Part shown: in pieces, positions 1 to 6,866 of the stretch
Numbering within the stretch: the stretch's first letter is position 1
Layout: every line of letters begins with the position of its first letter
From: an uncultured Bacilli bacterium
GTDB taxonomy: Bacteria > Bacillota_I > Bacilli_A > RF39 > UBA660
DNA: 11,672 nucleotides
Assembly (NCBI GenBank): GCA_934096735.1
Contig: CAKOMS010000022.1
Location: forward strand, 1-11,672
Reading direction: 5' to 3'
Translations under genes and position numbers: made by a program
Notes under the pieces: generated by a model
Databases searched by the model: none
What the model was told of the DNA's origin: nothing
The model's input: the letters and a program-made list of their open reading frames with translations, nothing else

Positions 1-78
1 AACATTATATCATGAGTAATATATGAACTTTTTTATTAAAATCTCAAGTGTTGCACTTGTTATTATAAATTATCGCAC
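1..78 (-). mobile_element. Probable terminal end of an IS30-family insertion sequence (partial)
   Basis: Read on the minus strand from about 78 leftwards, this stretch has the look of an IS30-family left end: an AT-rich outer part, then a GTGCAACACTT core, then an AT-rich leader with an extended -10 element. The 15-base segment at 45-59 (CAAGTG-TTG-CACTTG) is a perfect inverted repeat around a three-base centre. IS30 ends are known to carry a CAACGCAACAGTT-like core, and many Bacillota members carry GTGCAACAC. The transposase would lie to the left of the window. No transposase codons are visible here, so the assignment rests on the short end motif alone. It could instead be a free-standing hairpin. 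Confidence 0.35.
4..12 (-). promoter_or_regulatory. Extended -10 promoter element reading out of the window
   Basis: On the minus strand this reads TGATATAAT, a perfect extended -10 element. No good -35 hexamer lies 17 bases upstream. The same 12 bases (aacattatatca on the plus strand) recur at 4550-4561 in the thyX promoter. It would drive a leftward gene outside the window, possibly the transposase of the putative IS. Confidence 0.45.
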
Positions 79-106
79 AAAAAAAGAATAAAATTTATTT
101 ATTCTT
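79..106 (-). terminator. Rho-independent terminator of the lipoprotein operon
   Basis: A perfect 9-bp stem (84-92 with 98-106) encloses a 5-base loop, and a run of seven T follows on the minus strand (79-85). The stem has only one G-C pair, which is acceptable in such an AT-rich genome. The stop codon at 99-101 lies inside the hairpin, so the terminator shares bases with the end of the coding sequence. Confidence 0.7.
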
Positions 107-1052
107 CAAAAACTTTTGGAATTTCGCTTTCATAATTTGGTCCTCCAATATATTCATTATATTGATAATCATGAAATCTATCCATTACATCATTAATTGG
201 AATTATTGTTAAATCTTTTAATATTACATACTTATATGTAAATGTAAGTACTTCATCATAATATTCACTAAGTAATTTAATTTTCATAGTTGTATAAACT
301 GTTTTATTTAAATTAGTATCAAAATATTTAATAATTTCATAATAACCTTTATCAGTTTTTAATAATTTACTATTATATATTCTAATTAATTTTTCTCCTT
401 CATAATTTCCATTTATTTTATCTGCAATTGGATATCTACTATCACTCGTATATGTTAAAGAATAAAGAACGTTATCTTTAAAATATGAAGTTGACGAAAT
501 AAAATCATAAGCTAATTTATTCCCAAGATATTCTTTTGAGTATTCCCATTTTAAATAATCACTTAATTTATAATCAGCATGTAAATACATATCATAACTA
601 TCTCTTACTTTATTATCTGTATTATTATCATGTAAAGTATATAGTGTATCATTATAATCAATAAATCTTATATCAGAACCATGATCAGGTAAAATATTCA
701 TAGCTTTTATAGAGTCACCAATATCATATACTTTTTTATAAATAAATTCTCCTTTATCAAACTTACTCGGATTATAAATATAAATAGTATTATTACTAAT
801 AAATGCATAATTTCTAAATGTCGTATCAGTATTTAAAATGCCTTCATCAGTTATTTTTTTATAATAACCTTCTTCTTTATTATTTTTCTTTAATACTGCT
901 TCTAAAAGTGTTTTTGGCTCACTATTATTTTTATTGTTACCACTATTATTTGTATTATTACCTTTATTATTAAATAAAAGAATTAGAACTACTACTAATG
1001 CAATAAATGCAACAATACTTGATATTATAATAATTAACTTTTTATTTTTCAT
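99..1052 (-). CDS. Membrane-anchored extracytoplasmic protein of unknown function
   Basis: This is a 317-residue protein I do not recognise. It has a short Lys-rich N-terminus, one strong hydrophobic segment at about residues 5-27 and then an Asn/Gly/Ser-rich linker (about 28-46). That is the layout of a signal anchor with the rest of the chain outside the cell. The remaining 270 residues are rich in Tyr, Asp and beta-prone stretches, with no cysteine and no catalytic motif I can see. There is no lipobox. It begins 10 bases after the stop of the lipoprotein gene, with only a weak ribosome site, so it is probably translated from the same message. A terminator overlaps its stop codon. A binding or sensor role at the cell surface is possible but unproven. 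Confidence 0.8.
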   Translation of the reverse strand: MKNKKLIIIISSIVAFIALVVVLILLFNNKGNNTNNSGNNKNNSEPKTLLEAVLKKNNKEEGYYKKITDEGILNTDTTFRNYAFISNNTIYIYNPSKFDKGEFIYKKVYDIGDSIKAMNILPDHGSDIRFIDYNDTLYTLHDNNTDNKVRDSYDMYLHADYKLSDYLKWEYSKEYLGNKLAYDFISSTSYFKDNVLYSLTYTSDSRYPIADKINGNYEGEKLIRIYNSKLLKTDKGYYEIIKYFDTNLNKTVYTTMKIKLLSEYYDEVLTFTYKYVILKDLTIIPINDVMDRFHDYQYNEYIGGPNYESEIPKVFEE

Positions 1053-1062
1053 AGTCTATTCT

Positions 1063-2097
1063 CTATTTTTCAATATAACCATCTATACCTAATGTATACA
1101 TGTCTTCAGTTATAGATTTATATCTTTTTCCATCATAATCATCTGTAAAACCATTATATGCTTTATAAATTTCATTTGTTTCAGTATCATATACTCTTTC
1201 ATAACCTAAAGTTGCATCACTTTGCTTTTGACTCATAATATCATAACTAGTATTTCTTTTTTCCCAAGAATCCATAATACCTGCAGATATTTGATTACCT
1301 ATATTTCTAATGTAGTTGAAATTTTTCATTACTGCATCTTGAGCACTATTAAATCCACTCATAAATGTATCAGTAAATTCTAAAGATGCTGCTACTGTTC
1401 TTAATGTTTCTTCCCAATTTATAAATTCATCTTTTGGAGTTGTTATAAACATTGCATCATATACGTTTAAATAATAAATATCTATCTTCTTACCTGACAT
1501 TATATTTTCATTAACATAGTAAGGACCTGCATCATATACATATGCTGTAAATATTCCTTCTACATCTTTACCATTTTCATCTTTGAATGTTGCTCTTAGA
1601 GTATCTCCTCCAAATAAACCTTCACCTAAATTATCAATTGTTGTAAAATCTGCCATGTAAGGAAATGTAAAAGCACCTGTATTATTTATTGTTCCAAGTT
1701 CATTAAAGATTTTATAAAAACCTTCAGTAGTTTTTTCATTAATTACTGGATTTTTTGCAAATATAGAATCTGGATAATATTTTTGTTGCCATGCTTTAGC
1801 TTCATCAGATTTATTATATCCTTCAGTTTTTAAGTTGAAAAAGAATTGATATGTTGGATTTTCAGGATCGTATGCTTTAACTGTATAATGAATATAATCT
1901 CCAATAACATCTACTTTCCATCCTTTTGGTATTTTCAATTTAACAAGACCATTGTCAAAATCTTCAAATTGAATATTTTTTGTTTCTATTTTTCTAATGT
2001 TCACTTTTTTCTCTCCTAATATTGTTTTATTATTGCATCCAGTAAGTCCTAGTAAAACAACAGCACACAATACTATAGTAAATAACTTTTTTTTCAT
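1063..2097 (-). CDS. Putative surface lipoprotein, unknown function
   Basis: The 344-residue product starts with a classical lipoprotein signal peptide: three Lys, a hydrophobic core (residues 5-17) and a lipobox LTGC with the lipid-accepting Cys at 21. It should be exported, lipidated and held on the outer face of the membrane. Residues about 51-240 look like a compact alpha/beta domain beginning with an IPKGWKV stretch. Residues about 275-344 form a second conserved-looking segment (DIMSQKQSDATLGYERVYD, then EIYKAYNGF) that resembles the tail of other uncharacterised Bacillota lipoproteins; that comparison is from memory. The start is firm: GGAGGA at 2103-2108 lies five bases before the ATG. 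It is the first gene of a two-gene operon with the membrane-anchored protein that follows it. Confidence 0.85.
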   Translation of the reverse strand: MKKKLFTIVLCAVVLLGLTGCNNKTILGEKKVNIRKIETKNIQFEDFDNGLVKLKIPKGWKVDVIGDYIHYTVKAYDPENPTYQFFFNLKTEGYNKSDEAKAWQQKYYPDSIFAKNPVINEKTTEGFYKIFNELGTINNTGAFTFPYMADFTTIDNLGEGLFGGDTLRATFKDENGKDVEGIFTAYVYDAGPYYVNENIMSGKKIDIYYLNVYDAMFITTPKDEFINWEETLRTVAASLEFTDTFMSGFNSAQDAVMKNFNYIRNIGNQISAGIMDSWEKRNTSYDIMSQKQSDATLGYERVYDTETNEIYKAYNGFTDDYDGKRYKSITEDMYTLGIDGYIEK

Positions 2098-2137
2098 AAA
2101 ATTCCTCCATAATTAAATTATTTTTTATTACATATTT

Positions 2138-2146
2138 AGTATATCA
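2138..2146 (-). promoter_or_regulatory. Extended -10 promoter of the lipoprotein operon
   Basis: The minus strand reads TGATATACT, an extended -10 element, about 30 bases before the ribosome site at 2103-2108. No convincing -35 hexamer is present at the usual spacing, which is common for TGn-type promoters. Confidence 0.45.
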
Positions 2147-2188
2147 TAAAATAAATATTTTTACTTAAAAAATTATTAAATAAATCAT

Positions 2189-2404
2189 TTATAATATATT
2201 ATCAATTTTTTTAAGTTCTACAGTTTTTACTTTTAATGAAATCTTTTTTATTTCATAACCATACTCTTTTAATTCTTTTTTATACTTTAAAAATAAATGA
2301 TTTATTTCAAATCCTAAAATTTTTTTTATTTCTTCAAAACTTAGTAAATAATTATCTTTTTTATTATTCTTTAGATAATTCCAAAGTGACTCATATTTAC
2401 TCAT
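2189..2404 (-). CDS. Small DUF7662-like protein
   Basis: This 71-residue protein opens with MSKYESLWNYLKNN, followed by a LSFEEIKKILGF segment (about residues 21-32) and a basic C-terminal half with YGYEIKKISLKVKTVEL. The arrangement (KY-x-x-L-x-x-YL, then a SFEEI-x-x-ILGF helix, then a basic beta-rich tail) matches my memory of the DUF7662 family, small proteins thought to be nucleic-acid binding. That function is an inference. It overlaps the preceding membrane-protein gene by four bases (ATGA), with AAGGAG as ribosome site, so the two are translationally coupled. No membrane segment is present. Confidence 0.75.
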   Translation of the reverse strand: MSKYESLWNYLKNNKKDNYLLSFEEIKKILGFEINHLFLKYKKELKEYGYEIKKISLKVKTVELKKIDNIL

Positions 2405-3162
2405 ATTTTCTCCTTATTTTTTTCTTCTTCATTACTATAATAATCAGTTTGTAAGTTTCCTGAAATTCTATTTATATTAAAGTCTAAGAAATAATTATCT
2501 GGATTATTTTCATCAATAACTAAATCTATTAATCCAATATCATCAACTTCTTTGTTATCTTTTATAGCATCACCATATAAAGTTATAGTTTCCATAGAAG
2601 GCAAAGTATATAAAACAACTGGCCTTTCAACATCTACACCATTTACTTTTAAATTTGTACTTTCTAAATTATAAGTTAAATTTTTTATAAGTTTACCACT
2701 TTTATTTAATTCACTAATTATTTTTAATCTTTTTCTAACTTTTTTTAAATTAATTATTTCTACTACTATAATTATTAATGGTAGTATTACAAAGATAATA
2801 AGAAAATTATTAGTAGTTTTTGAAAATTCTGTCAAACAATTTGATGGATTTTTAGAATCATAATAAACGTTTTTGTTTTTGGTTCCCGGATTTAAACTAG
2901 ATGATGAATTTGAATGACATGCATAATTTTTACCATTTACTTCGTAATAATAAATTGGTGAATACATTAAAGATCCTTCATCGTCATAAGTTGCATTTAC
3001 TTCAATTTTTGTAGATAATGTTTTACTATCTAAGTTATATTGCTTCTTGTAATTTAAAAAAACAATATAACTAAATATTATGAAAAAAATTAGTCCAAGC
3101 GATAAAGTTATTAAATGAAATGTATTTGTCTTTTTTATATTTTTTGTATTTATATCATACAT
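2401..3162 (-). CDS. DUF3592-like membrane protein with two transmembrane segments
   Basis: The protein has 253 residues from the ATG at 3160-3162. I prefer this start because AGGAAAG (3171-3177) lies eight bases upstream; a GTG at 3171 would overlap that site. Membrane segments lie at about residues 17-37 and 120-138, enclosing an external domain of about 80 residues. That domain carries the YSPIYYYEVNGKNY segment, a Ser-rich loop and VYYDSKNPS, the hallmarks of DUF3592-type proteins. Two cysteines (about 82 and 109) lie outside and may form a disulfide. The C-terminal 110 residues are cytoplasmic and include another beta-rich part (RPVVLYTLPS). The family has no known biochemical function. 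It overlaps the small gene downstream by four bases. Confidence 0.8.
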   Translation of the reverse strand: MYDINTKNIKKTNTFHLITLSLGLIFFIIFSYIVFLNYKKQYNLDSKTLSTKIEVNATYDDEGSLMYSPIYYYEVNGKNYACHSNSSSSLNPGTKNKNVYYDSKNPSNCLTEFSKTTNNFLIIFVILPLIIIVVEIINLKKVRKRLKIISELNKSGKLIKNLTYNLESTNLKVNGVDVERPVVLYTLPSMETITLYGDAIKDNKEVDDIGLIDLVIDENNPDNYFLDFNINRISGNLQTDYYSNEEEKNKEKI

Positions 3163-3170
3163 AATAATCA

Positions 3171-3177
3171 CTTTCCT
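3171..3177 (-). promoter_or_regulatory. Ribosome binding site deciding the start at 3162
   Basis: AGGAAAG on the minus strand lies eight bases before the ATG at 3160-3162. The GTG at 3169-3171 touches the site itself and is therefore an unlikely start. Confidence 0.55.
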
Positions 3178-3198
3178 ATTAATATAAATATAACATTT

Positions 3199-3230
3199 AT
3201 TAGAATGTATAAAAAGAAAAATATTCTAAT
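3199..3230. repeat. Inverted repeat, possible operator or leader hairpin
   Basis: A perfect 8-bp inverted repeat (ATTAGAAT at 3199-3206, ATTCTAAT at 3223-3230) encloses 16 A-rich bases. It lies just downstream of the predicted -10 element at 3239-3244, so it would sit at the very start of the transcript, or act as an operator next to the initiation site. No T-run follows the descending arm, so it is not a simple terminator. Confidence 0.45.
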
Positions 3231-3238
3231 GGACACGA

Positions 3239-3244
3239 ATTATA
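3239..3244 (-). promoter_or_regulatory. Possible -10 element for the DUF3592-like operon
   Basis: A consensus TATAAT on the minus strand lies between the thyX terminator (3263-3288) and the DUF3592-like gene. The -35 region is a weak T-rich run. A second candidate, TGTTATATT at 3187-3195, would give a very short leader. Confidence 0.35.
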
Positions 3245-3262
3245 CAATTTAATTTTGAATAT

Positions 3263-3288
3263 AAAAAAGTAGCTTTTAATTGCTACTT
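3263..3288 (-). terminator. Rho-independent terminator of thyX
   Basis: On the minus strand AAGTAGC, an 8-base loop and GCTACTT form a perfect 7-bp stem (3267-3273 with 3282-3288), followed by a T-run (3263-3268). It begins 11 bases after the thyX stop codon. Confidence 0.85.
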
Positions 3289-3298
3289 AAAATCTATT

Positions 3299-4501
3299 TT
3301 ATATTTTTCTAACTAATTTAATACCTTCTTCAAACTTACAACTTGATGAACAATCAAAATCAGGGAATGTACATCTTGCACCATGTGAATATTTTTGAAT
3401 ATCTTTAGCAAGAGGACTGCCTTTTTCTTCTAAAACTTTTTTATATCTTAAAAGAGTTTGTCTAGTTTGTTCCATTATTTCAAGTTGAGCTGCAGAACAT
3501 AATCTTTCTTTGCATTTTAAAATAAAGTCATCATATTTACCCATTTCACTAATTTGAACAAGTTCACCCTGAGGATTAACATCCTTTACAGCTTGCATAT
3601 CTTCAAGCCACATTTTTACTAGTAAATCATCATCTTCAATAATAGGTGGTACAAAATATTCTTTATCTTTTAATAACTCCATTTGATAATCAAGCGTTCT
3701 ATGTCTTTGAGCTTGAGCAAATTCTGCAAAAGAACCTTTGTAAGTTGTTTCATAAACACTTCCAAAATATTCTTCTTTTGAAGATAGGTTTGTACCAAAT
3801 AATGATAAACTTCTATGTTTTTCATTTTTTAATAATCCTTCTTCTAAAACATTAACTTCTCTTAATCCATCTATAAGTTCTTGCATAGAAAATGCCAATT
3901 TTCTTTCGAATTCATCATTCATATTAGCATTTTTTATGTATTCATCCATCCAAGATGCGATATAGTTTATTTGTCTAAAAGATGTTGAATAAATCATTTG
4001 TGTTGGCATAAATACTGTTACTAAATATCTTGCATTTTCTTGTGCTAATTTTTGTATTTTAGCGTCATTATATATATCACCATATCTTGATTTAATTTTT
4101 ACTTTAAATATATCAATCCATTTATTATATAATCTTTCTTCATCTAAAGTTATAATTGATCCAGCTTGCCTTACAACTGGTGTGTATCTTGCTGATTTTT
4201 CACTTGTAGTATATTCGTGTTCATTATTAAGAACCATAGCTAAAATTTTAGGTAAATTTTGCAAATTGAAATTTATTGTAATATGATCATAAACACTATG
4301 ATGTCCGTTATTTAGAGTCATGTCTACTCTACGCATTGTCTTTTCTTCTGGTTCATTTACAAGATGTGAAAATCCTTCTTTGTCATAACAAACTCCTGCA
4401 ATTTTTCCAGATAATTTTATTGCCTCTTCTTTATCAAAAGTTCCATCTGACTTTAAAAATTGGTTAGGCAAAATACCAACTTTAATTTTTCTTTGTTCCA
4501 T
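3299..4501 (-). CDS. thyX: Double-length ThyX-type flavin-dependent thymidylate synthase
   Basis: ThyX makes dTMP from dUMP using FAD, NADPH and methylene-tetrahydrofolate. At 400 residues this is well above the usual 220-260, and it looks like two ThyX-like halves. The N-half has GHHSVYDH (66-73), a ThyX-like SEKSARY (101-107) and an ARYLVTVFMPTQMIYS stretch (157-172). The C-half has FAQAQRHRTLDY (261-272) and its own terminal helices. The RHR of the family motif survives only in the C-half (266-268) and the ExSxRY part only in the N-half, so the signature seems divided between them. The tail carries cysteines at 377, 384 and 388 that could bind metal. The start is supported by AGGAGG before the ATG. 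The gene has its own promoter and terminator, and no thyA is visible in this window. Confidence 0.88.
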   Translation of the reverse strand: MEQRKIKVGILPNQFLKSDGTFDKEEAIKLSGKIAGVCYDKEGFSHLVNEPEEKTMRRVDMTLNNGHHSVYDHITINFNLQNLPKILAMVLNNEHEYTTSEKSARYTPVVRQAGSIITLDEERLYNKWIDIFKVKIKSRYGDIYNDAKIQKLAQENARYLVTVFMPTQMIYSTSFRQINYIASWMDEYIKNANMNDEFERKLAFSMQELIDGLREVNVLEEGLLKNEKHRSLSLFGTNLSSKEEYFGSVYETTYKGSFAEFAQAQRHRTLDYQMELLKDKEYFVPPIIEDDDLLVKMWLEDMQAVKDVNPQGELVQISEMGKYDDFILKCKERLCSAAQLEIMEQTRQTLLRYKKVLEEKGSPLAKDIQKYSHGARCTFPDFDCSSSCKFEEGIKLVRKI

Positions 4502-4552
4502 TTTTTCCTCCTAATTAGTATTTTCCCTTTTAATTCTTTGTCTTTCAAAAAC

Positions 4553-4580
4553 ATTATATCACGTAATTTTAAAATGTATA
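4553..4580 (-). promoter_or_regulatory. Promoter of thyX
   Basis: The minus strand carries TATACA (4575-4580), a 16-base spacer and TATAAT (4553-4558) with a TG one base upstream, so a full extended -10. The predicted transcript start is about 45 bases before the thyX ATG. It also lies just past the stop of the metallopeptidase gene. Confidence 0.65.
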
Positions 4581-4587
4581 ATATTTT

Positions 4588-5730
4588 TTAACTTACTTTA
4601 GGTGTAATGTCTTTTTCAACATTATAGTTATCTAAATCACAACAATGAGTTTTTATGTTACTGCATACACTCATTAATGCTTCGTCATCTAATCCTATAT
4701 AAGAAAAATTCGGTGTTTCATTTTTAGAAATTAAACTTTTCATAAATGTTTTTAAGTTATTTACTCCATGATTTTTATCATGACTAATTTGAGTATAAAG
4801 TCCAATTGCCATAATACCTGATTCTACTTCTAATAATTTTTTTAAAATAGATTCATCAATTACATTATATATTGCATCAATATCATTTGCCCCAAATTTT
4901 TTACGTCCTACTTTTGCACGAATTTGTGACAGAGCTTGATGTGCAAGACCACGAATATAATTTATACGTTCAGTTCTAATCTTATTTACTTCGTCTTTAT
5001 TTACTCCAATTAATTCCATAAAATCTGCAAATAATAAATCACAACAATAACTAGGAGTTTCATGAAATCCATAATAATTTGAATCAAAATATTTTGGCTG
5101 CATTAGAAAATCATTTGCATGCATTAGTTCATGAACAAATACTTGTGCATCTTCTATAGTATGATTTCTTGAAATTATTATATATGGAACACTTGCAATA
5201 TAATCATAATAAGTTGTACCATCAATATTGTTTACACTTCTATAATCTGAAATATTTATTAAAGATGGTGTAGATAATATTTTATCAGTTGACTTTAACA
5301 TTTCTGAATCAATACTTTTAAAAAATGCTAAAGCAATATTTTTTAACTCTTCATCAGAAAATTCCATACTATTAAATTTTGTGGATTCAACTTGAGGTTT
5401 TTCTATTTCTTTTGAAAATTTTATTAATTTTTCTAAATACTCTTTTGTTAATAATCCATAATCATCTTTATCTAAGGTAAGTTCACCAGTTTTGCATAAT
5501 AATTTAGACTCTCTTCTTTCAGAGTACTTACCATTTGTTATTTTATCTAAAAAGGGTCTTATAGTAGTATTATAAATATTATCACTAGAATCTAATATTG
5601 CATAATAAGCAAGTATTGTATGTTTTATTCTTTCTCTTTCATTTAAAGATAATTCATTAGAATTTAAAAGTGTTTCAGCATAATTTATTTTTTCTTTTAT
5701 ACTTTTTAAGTCGATTTTAAAGTTTGCCAT
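4588..5730 (-). CDS. HExxH zinc metallopeptidase, oligopeptidase F (M3)-like
   Basis: This 380-residue soluble protein has no signal peptide or membrane segment. The active site is plain: VFVHELMHANDFL places the zinc-binding HExxH at residues 200-204, and HETPSYCCDLLFADF supplies a third ligand, Glu224, twenty residues later. This gluzincin layout, with an ETPSYxxDLL-type helix, resembles M3-family oligoendopeptidase F, which cleaves short peptides in the cytoplasm. It is shorter than PepF (about 600 residues), with a compact helical N-terminal part, so it may be a distinct subfamily. The final 60 residues contain several cysteines (including a CC pair). The ribosome site AGAGGAAG supports the ATG. 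It has its own promoter at 5766-5794. The peptide substrate cannot be read from the sequence. Confidence 0.75.
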   Translation of the reverse strand: MANFKIDLKSIKEKINYAETLLNSNELSLNERERIKHTILAYYAILDSSDNIYNTTIRPFLDKITNGKYSERRESKLLCKTGELTLDKDDYGLLTKEYLEKLIKFSKEIEKPQVESTKFNSMEFSDEELKNIALAFFKSIDSEMLKSTDKILSTPSLINISDYRSVNNIDGTTYYDYIASVPYIIISRNHTIEDAQVFVHELMHANDFLMQPKYFDSNYYGFHETPSYCCDLLFADFMELIGVNKDEVNKIRTERINYIRGLAHQALSQIRAKVGRKKFGANDIDAIYNVIDESILKKLLEVESGIMAIGLYTQISHDKNHGVNNLKTFMKSLISKNETPNFSYIGLDDEALMSVCSNIKTHCCDLDNYNVEKDITPKVS

Positions 5731-5765
5731 TGTATCTTCCTCTTTCGTGTAGTTTTCTTACTTAC

Positions 5766-5794
5766 ATTTTAACATGTTTTTTTGTAAGGGTTAA
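5766..5794 (-). promoter_or_regulatory. Promoter of the metallopeptidase gene
   Basis: On the minus strand TTAACC (5789-5794), a 17-base spacer and TAAAAT (5766-5771) preceded by TGt form an extended -10 promoter, about 35 bases before the ATG at 5730. Confidence 0.5.
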
Positions 5795-5808
5795 GTTTGA
5801 AGAATTAA

Positions 5809-6267
5809 TTAAATATTTAAATTTATTTCAATTTGTTGCAATTGTTCTTCATTTAATAATTTTGGATCATAATTTATTTCAATTATAATATTATCTTTTA
5901 AATTATAATCTTCTTTATAAAAATTACTTGTAGCTTTTTCTATTCCTTCAATCTCAAAAAGTTCTTCTATTGCACCTTTAAAACAATATTCACAGCAAAT
6001 ATCTTTTCTAATTATTTTATAATTTTTAGTAATTCTATTTGTATGTTTATTAAACGCTAATAAAGACGGAATTTTTAAAACGTCTAAAAACAACAATATT
6101 TCCATTTCAACGGTTTTTGCTTTTATTAAATTAGAATCATATTTTATATAAACTAGTAGATTTTTTTCATTATTTATATTTACTTCTATAATTCCTTTTA
6201 GGTTTAATAAATATTCTTTTAATTCTTTATGACCCCAGTTATCAATTAATAAAGTTAATTCACTCAT
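5809..6267 (-). CDS. Tandem HMA-like (ferredoxin-fold) protein with one CxxC site
   Basis: The 152-residue protein appears to consist of two heavy-metal-associated-like domains, each with a beta-alpha-beta-beta-alpha-beta pattern: about residues 1-75 and 84-152. The second has ICCEYC at 90-95, which gives a CxxC (92-95) plus an adjacent Cys91 at the usual metal site, followed by a helix KGAIEELFEIEGIEKA typical of HMA domains. The first has the same shape (LTLLIDN, then GHKELKEYLLNLKGI) but no cysteine, so it should not bind metal in the usual way. A cytoplasmic metal-chaperone or sensor role is an inference. No transporter ATPase is encoded nearby. AAGGAGC precedes the ATG. It follows the transglutaminase-like gene by 47 bases and may share its transcript. 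Confidence 0.7.
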   Translation of the reverse strand: MSELTLLIDNWGHKELKEYLLNLKGIIEVNINNEKNLLVYIKYDSNLIKAKTVEMEILLFLDVLKIPSLLAFNKHTNRITKNYKIIRKDICCEYCFKGAIEELFEIEGIEKATSNFYKEDYNLKDNIIIEINYDPKLLNEEQLQQIEINLNI

Positions 6268-6281
6268 ATTAGCTCCTTTAT

Positions 6282-6297
6282 ATTTAATATATTAAAT
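6282..6297. repeat. Perfect 16-base palindrome before the HMA-like gene
   Basis: ATTTAATATATTAAAT at 6282-6297 is perfectly self-complementary and lies directly upstream of the ribosome site of the HMA-like gene. It could be an operator, but a pure A/T palindrome can arise by chance in such a genome. Confidence 0.3.
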
Positions 6298-6314
6298 TAT
6301 TCTTCTCTCTTCTT

Positions 6315-6848
6315 CTATACTTTAAAACTTAATACTTTCTCTTGAGTAAAAATATATTTATAAAATTCATCACATGAAATATTGTAATTTGGTTTATTAT
6401 ATTTATAAATATAACCAATACAATTTTTATTTATTTCCTCTTCTCTACTTTTAATAAATTTTATTTTAACGTCATCTAGTAATTCATTTAAATTATTGTA
6501 TTTATGAATACCTATAAAATCACTCCAAGAATGTTCGAACCAATAAAATGAGTTTTCTTTAAAAAACACTAAAAACGTATGTGAAGGCAGACTATTTTTA
6601 TCGTCTATATAAATAAAATATGTTTCATTTTTTATATTACTATCATTAAATAATTTTCTTTCTAATTCAACTTGGTCCCAGCAAACTCCGACTTTTTTAT
6701 CTAATAATTCGCTTGGTGACATTAAATGGTATATTTGATTAAATTGATATCCTGAGTTTTCAGTTTCCAGAATATTAGTTTTAGAACTATCTAAATACCC
6801 ATATTCTATATCATTCATTATGTTCATTATATTTTTAACTTCTTCCAT
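6315..6848 (-). CDS. Transglutaminase-like (papain-fold) protein
   Basis: The protein has 177 residues from the ATG at 6846-6848, chosen because GGAGGT lies four bases upstream; an in-frame TTG at 6860 lies inside that ribosome site. The transglutaminase-like triad is visible in order: GVCWDQ with the nucleophile Cys56, SHTFLVFF with His90 and WFEHSW with Glu105 as the likely third residue (Asp in many relatives). LLDKKVGVCWDQVELERKL is the usual helix start around the active Cys. There is no signal peptide, so the enzyme is cytoplasmic; many such bacterial proteins are proteases or amidases rather than cross-linkers. It sits 18 bases after the Nudix stop and is probably co-transcribed with it. 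The substrate is unknown. Confidence 0.75.
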   Translation of the reverse strand: MEEVKNIMNIMNDIEYGYLDSSKTNILETENSGYQFNQIYHLMSPSELLDKKVGVCWDQVELERKLFNDSNIKNETYFIYIDDKNSLPSHTFLVFFKENSFYWFEHSWSDFIGIHKYNNLNELLDDVKIKFIKSREEEINKNCIGYIYKYNKPNYNISCDEFYKYIFTQEKVLSFKV

Positions 6849-6852
6849 TACT

Positions 6853-6858
6853 ACCTCC
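6853..6858 (-). promoter_or_regulatory. Ribosome binding site fixing the transglutaminase-like start
   Basis: GGAGGT on the minus strand lies four bases before the ATG at 6848. The alternative TTG at 6858-6860 overlaps this site and cannot be served by it. Confidence 0.8.
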
Positions 6859-6866
6859 AAAATTAT

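Noticed and set aside
2236..2454. Plus-strand open frame of 72 codons
   Set aside because: Antisense shadow of the small DUF7662-like gene; its Phe/Leu-rich content only mirrors Lys-rich codons on the other strand.
3646..3855. Plus-strand open frame of 69 codons
   Set aside because: Lies entirely antisense within thyX, with no ribosome site.
5761..5788. Hairpin CTTACA...TGTAAG as a terminator of the HMA-like gene
   Set aside because: The loop is 16 bases, the stem is short, and no T-run follows on the minus strand. The segment is better explained as the metallopeptidase promoter.
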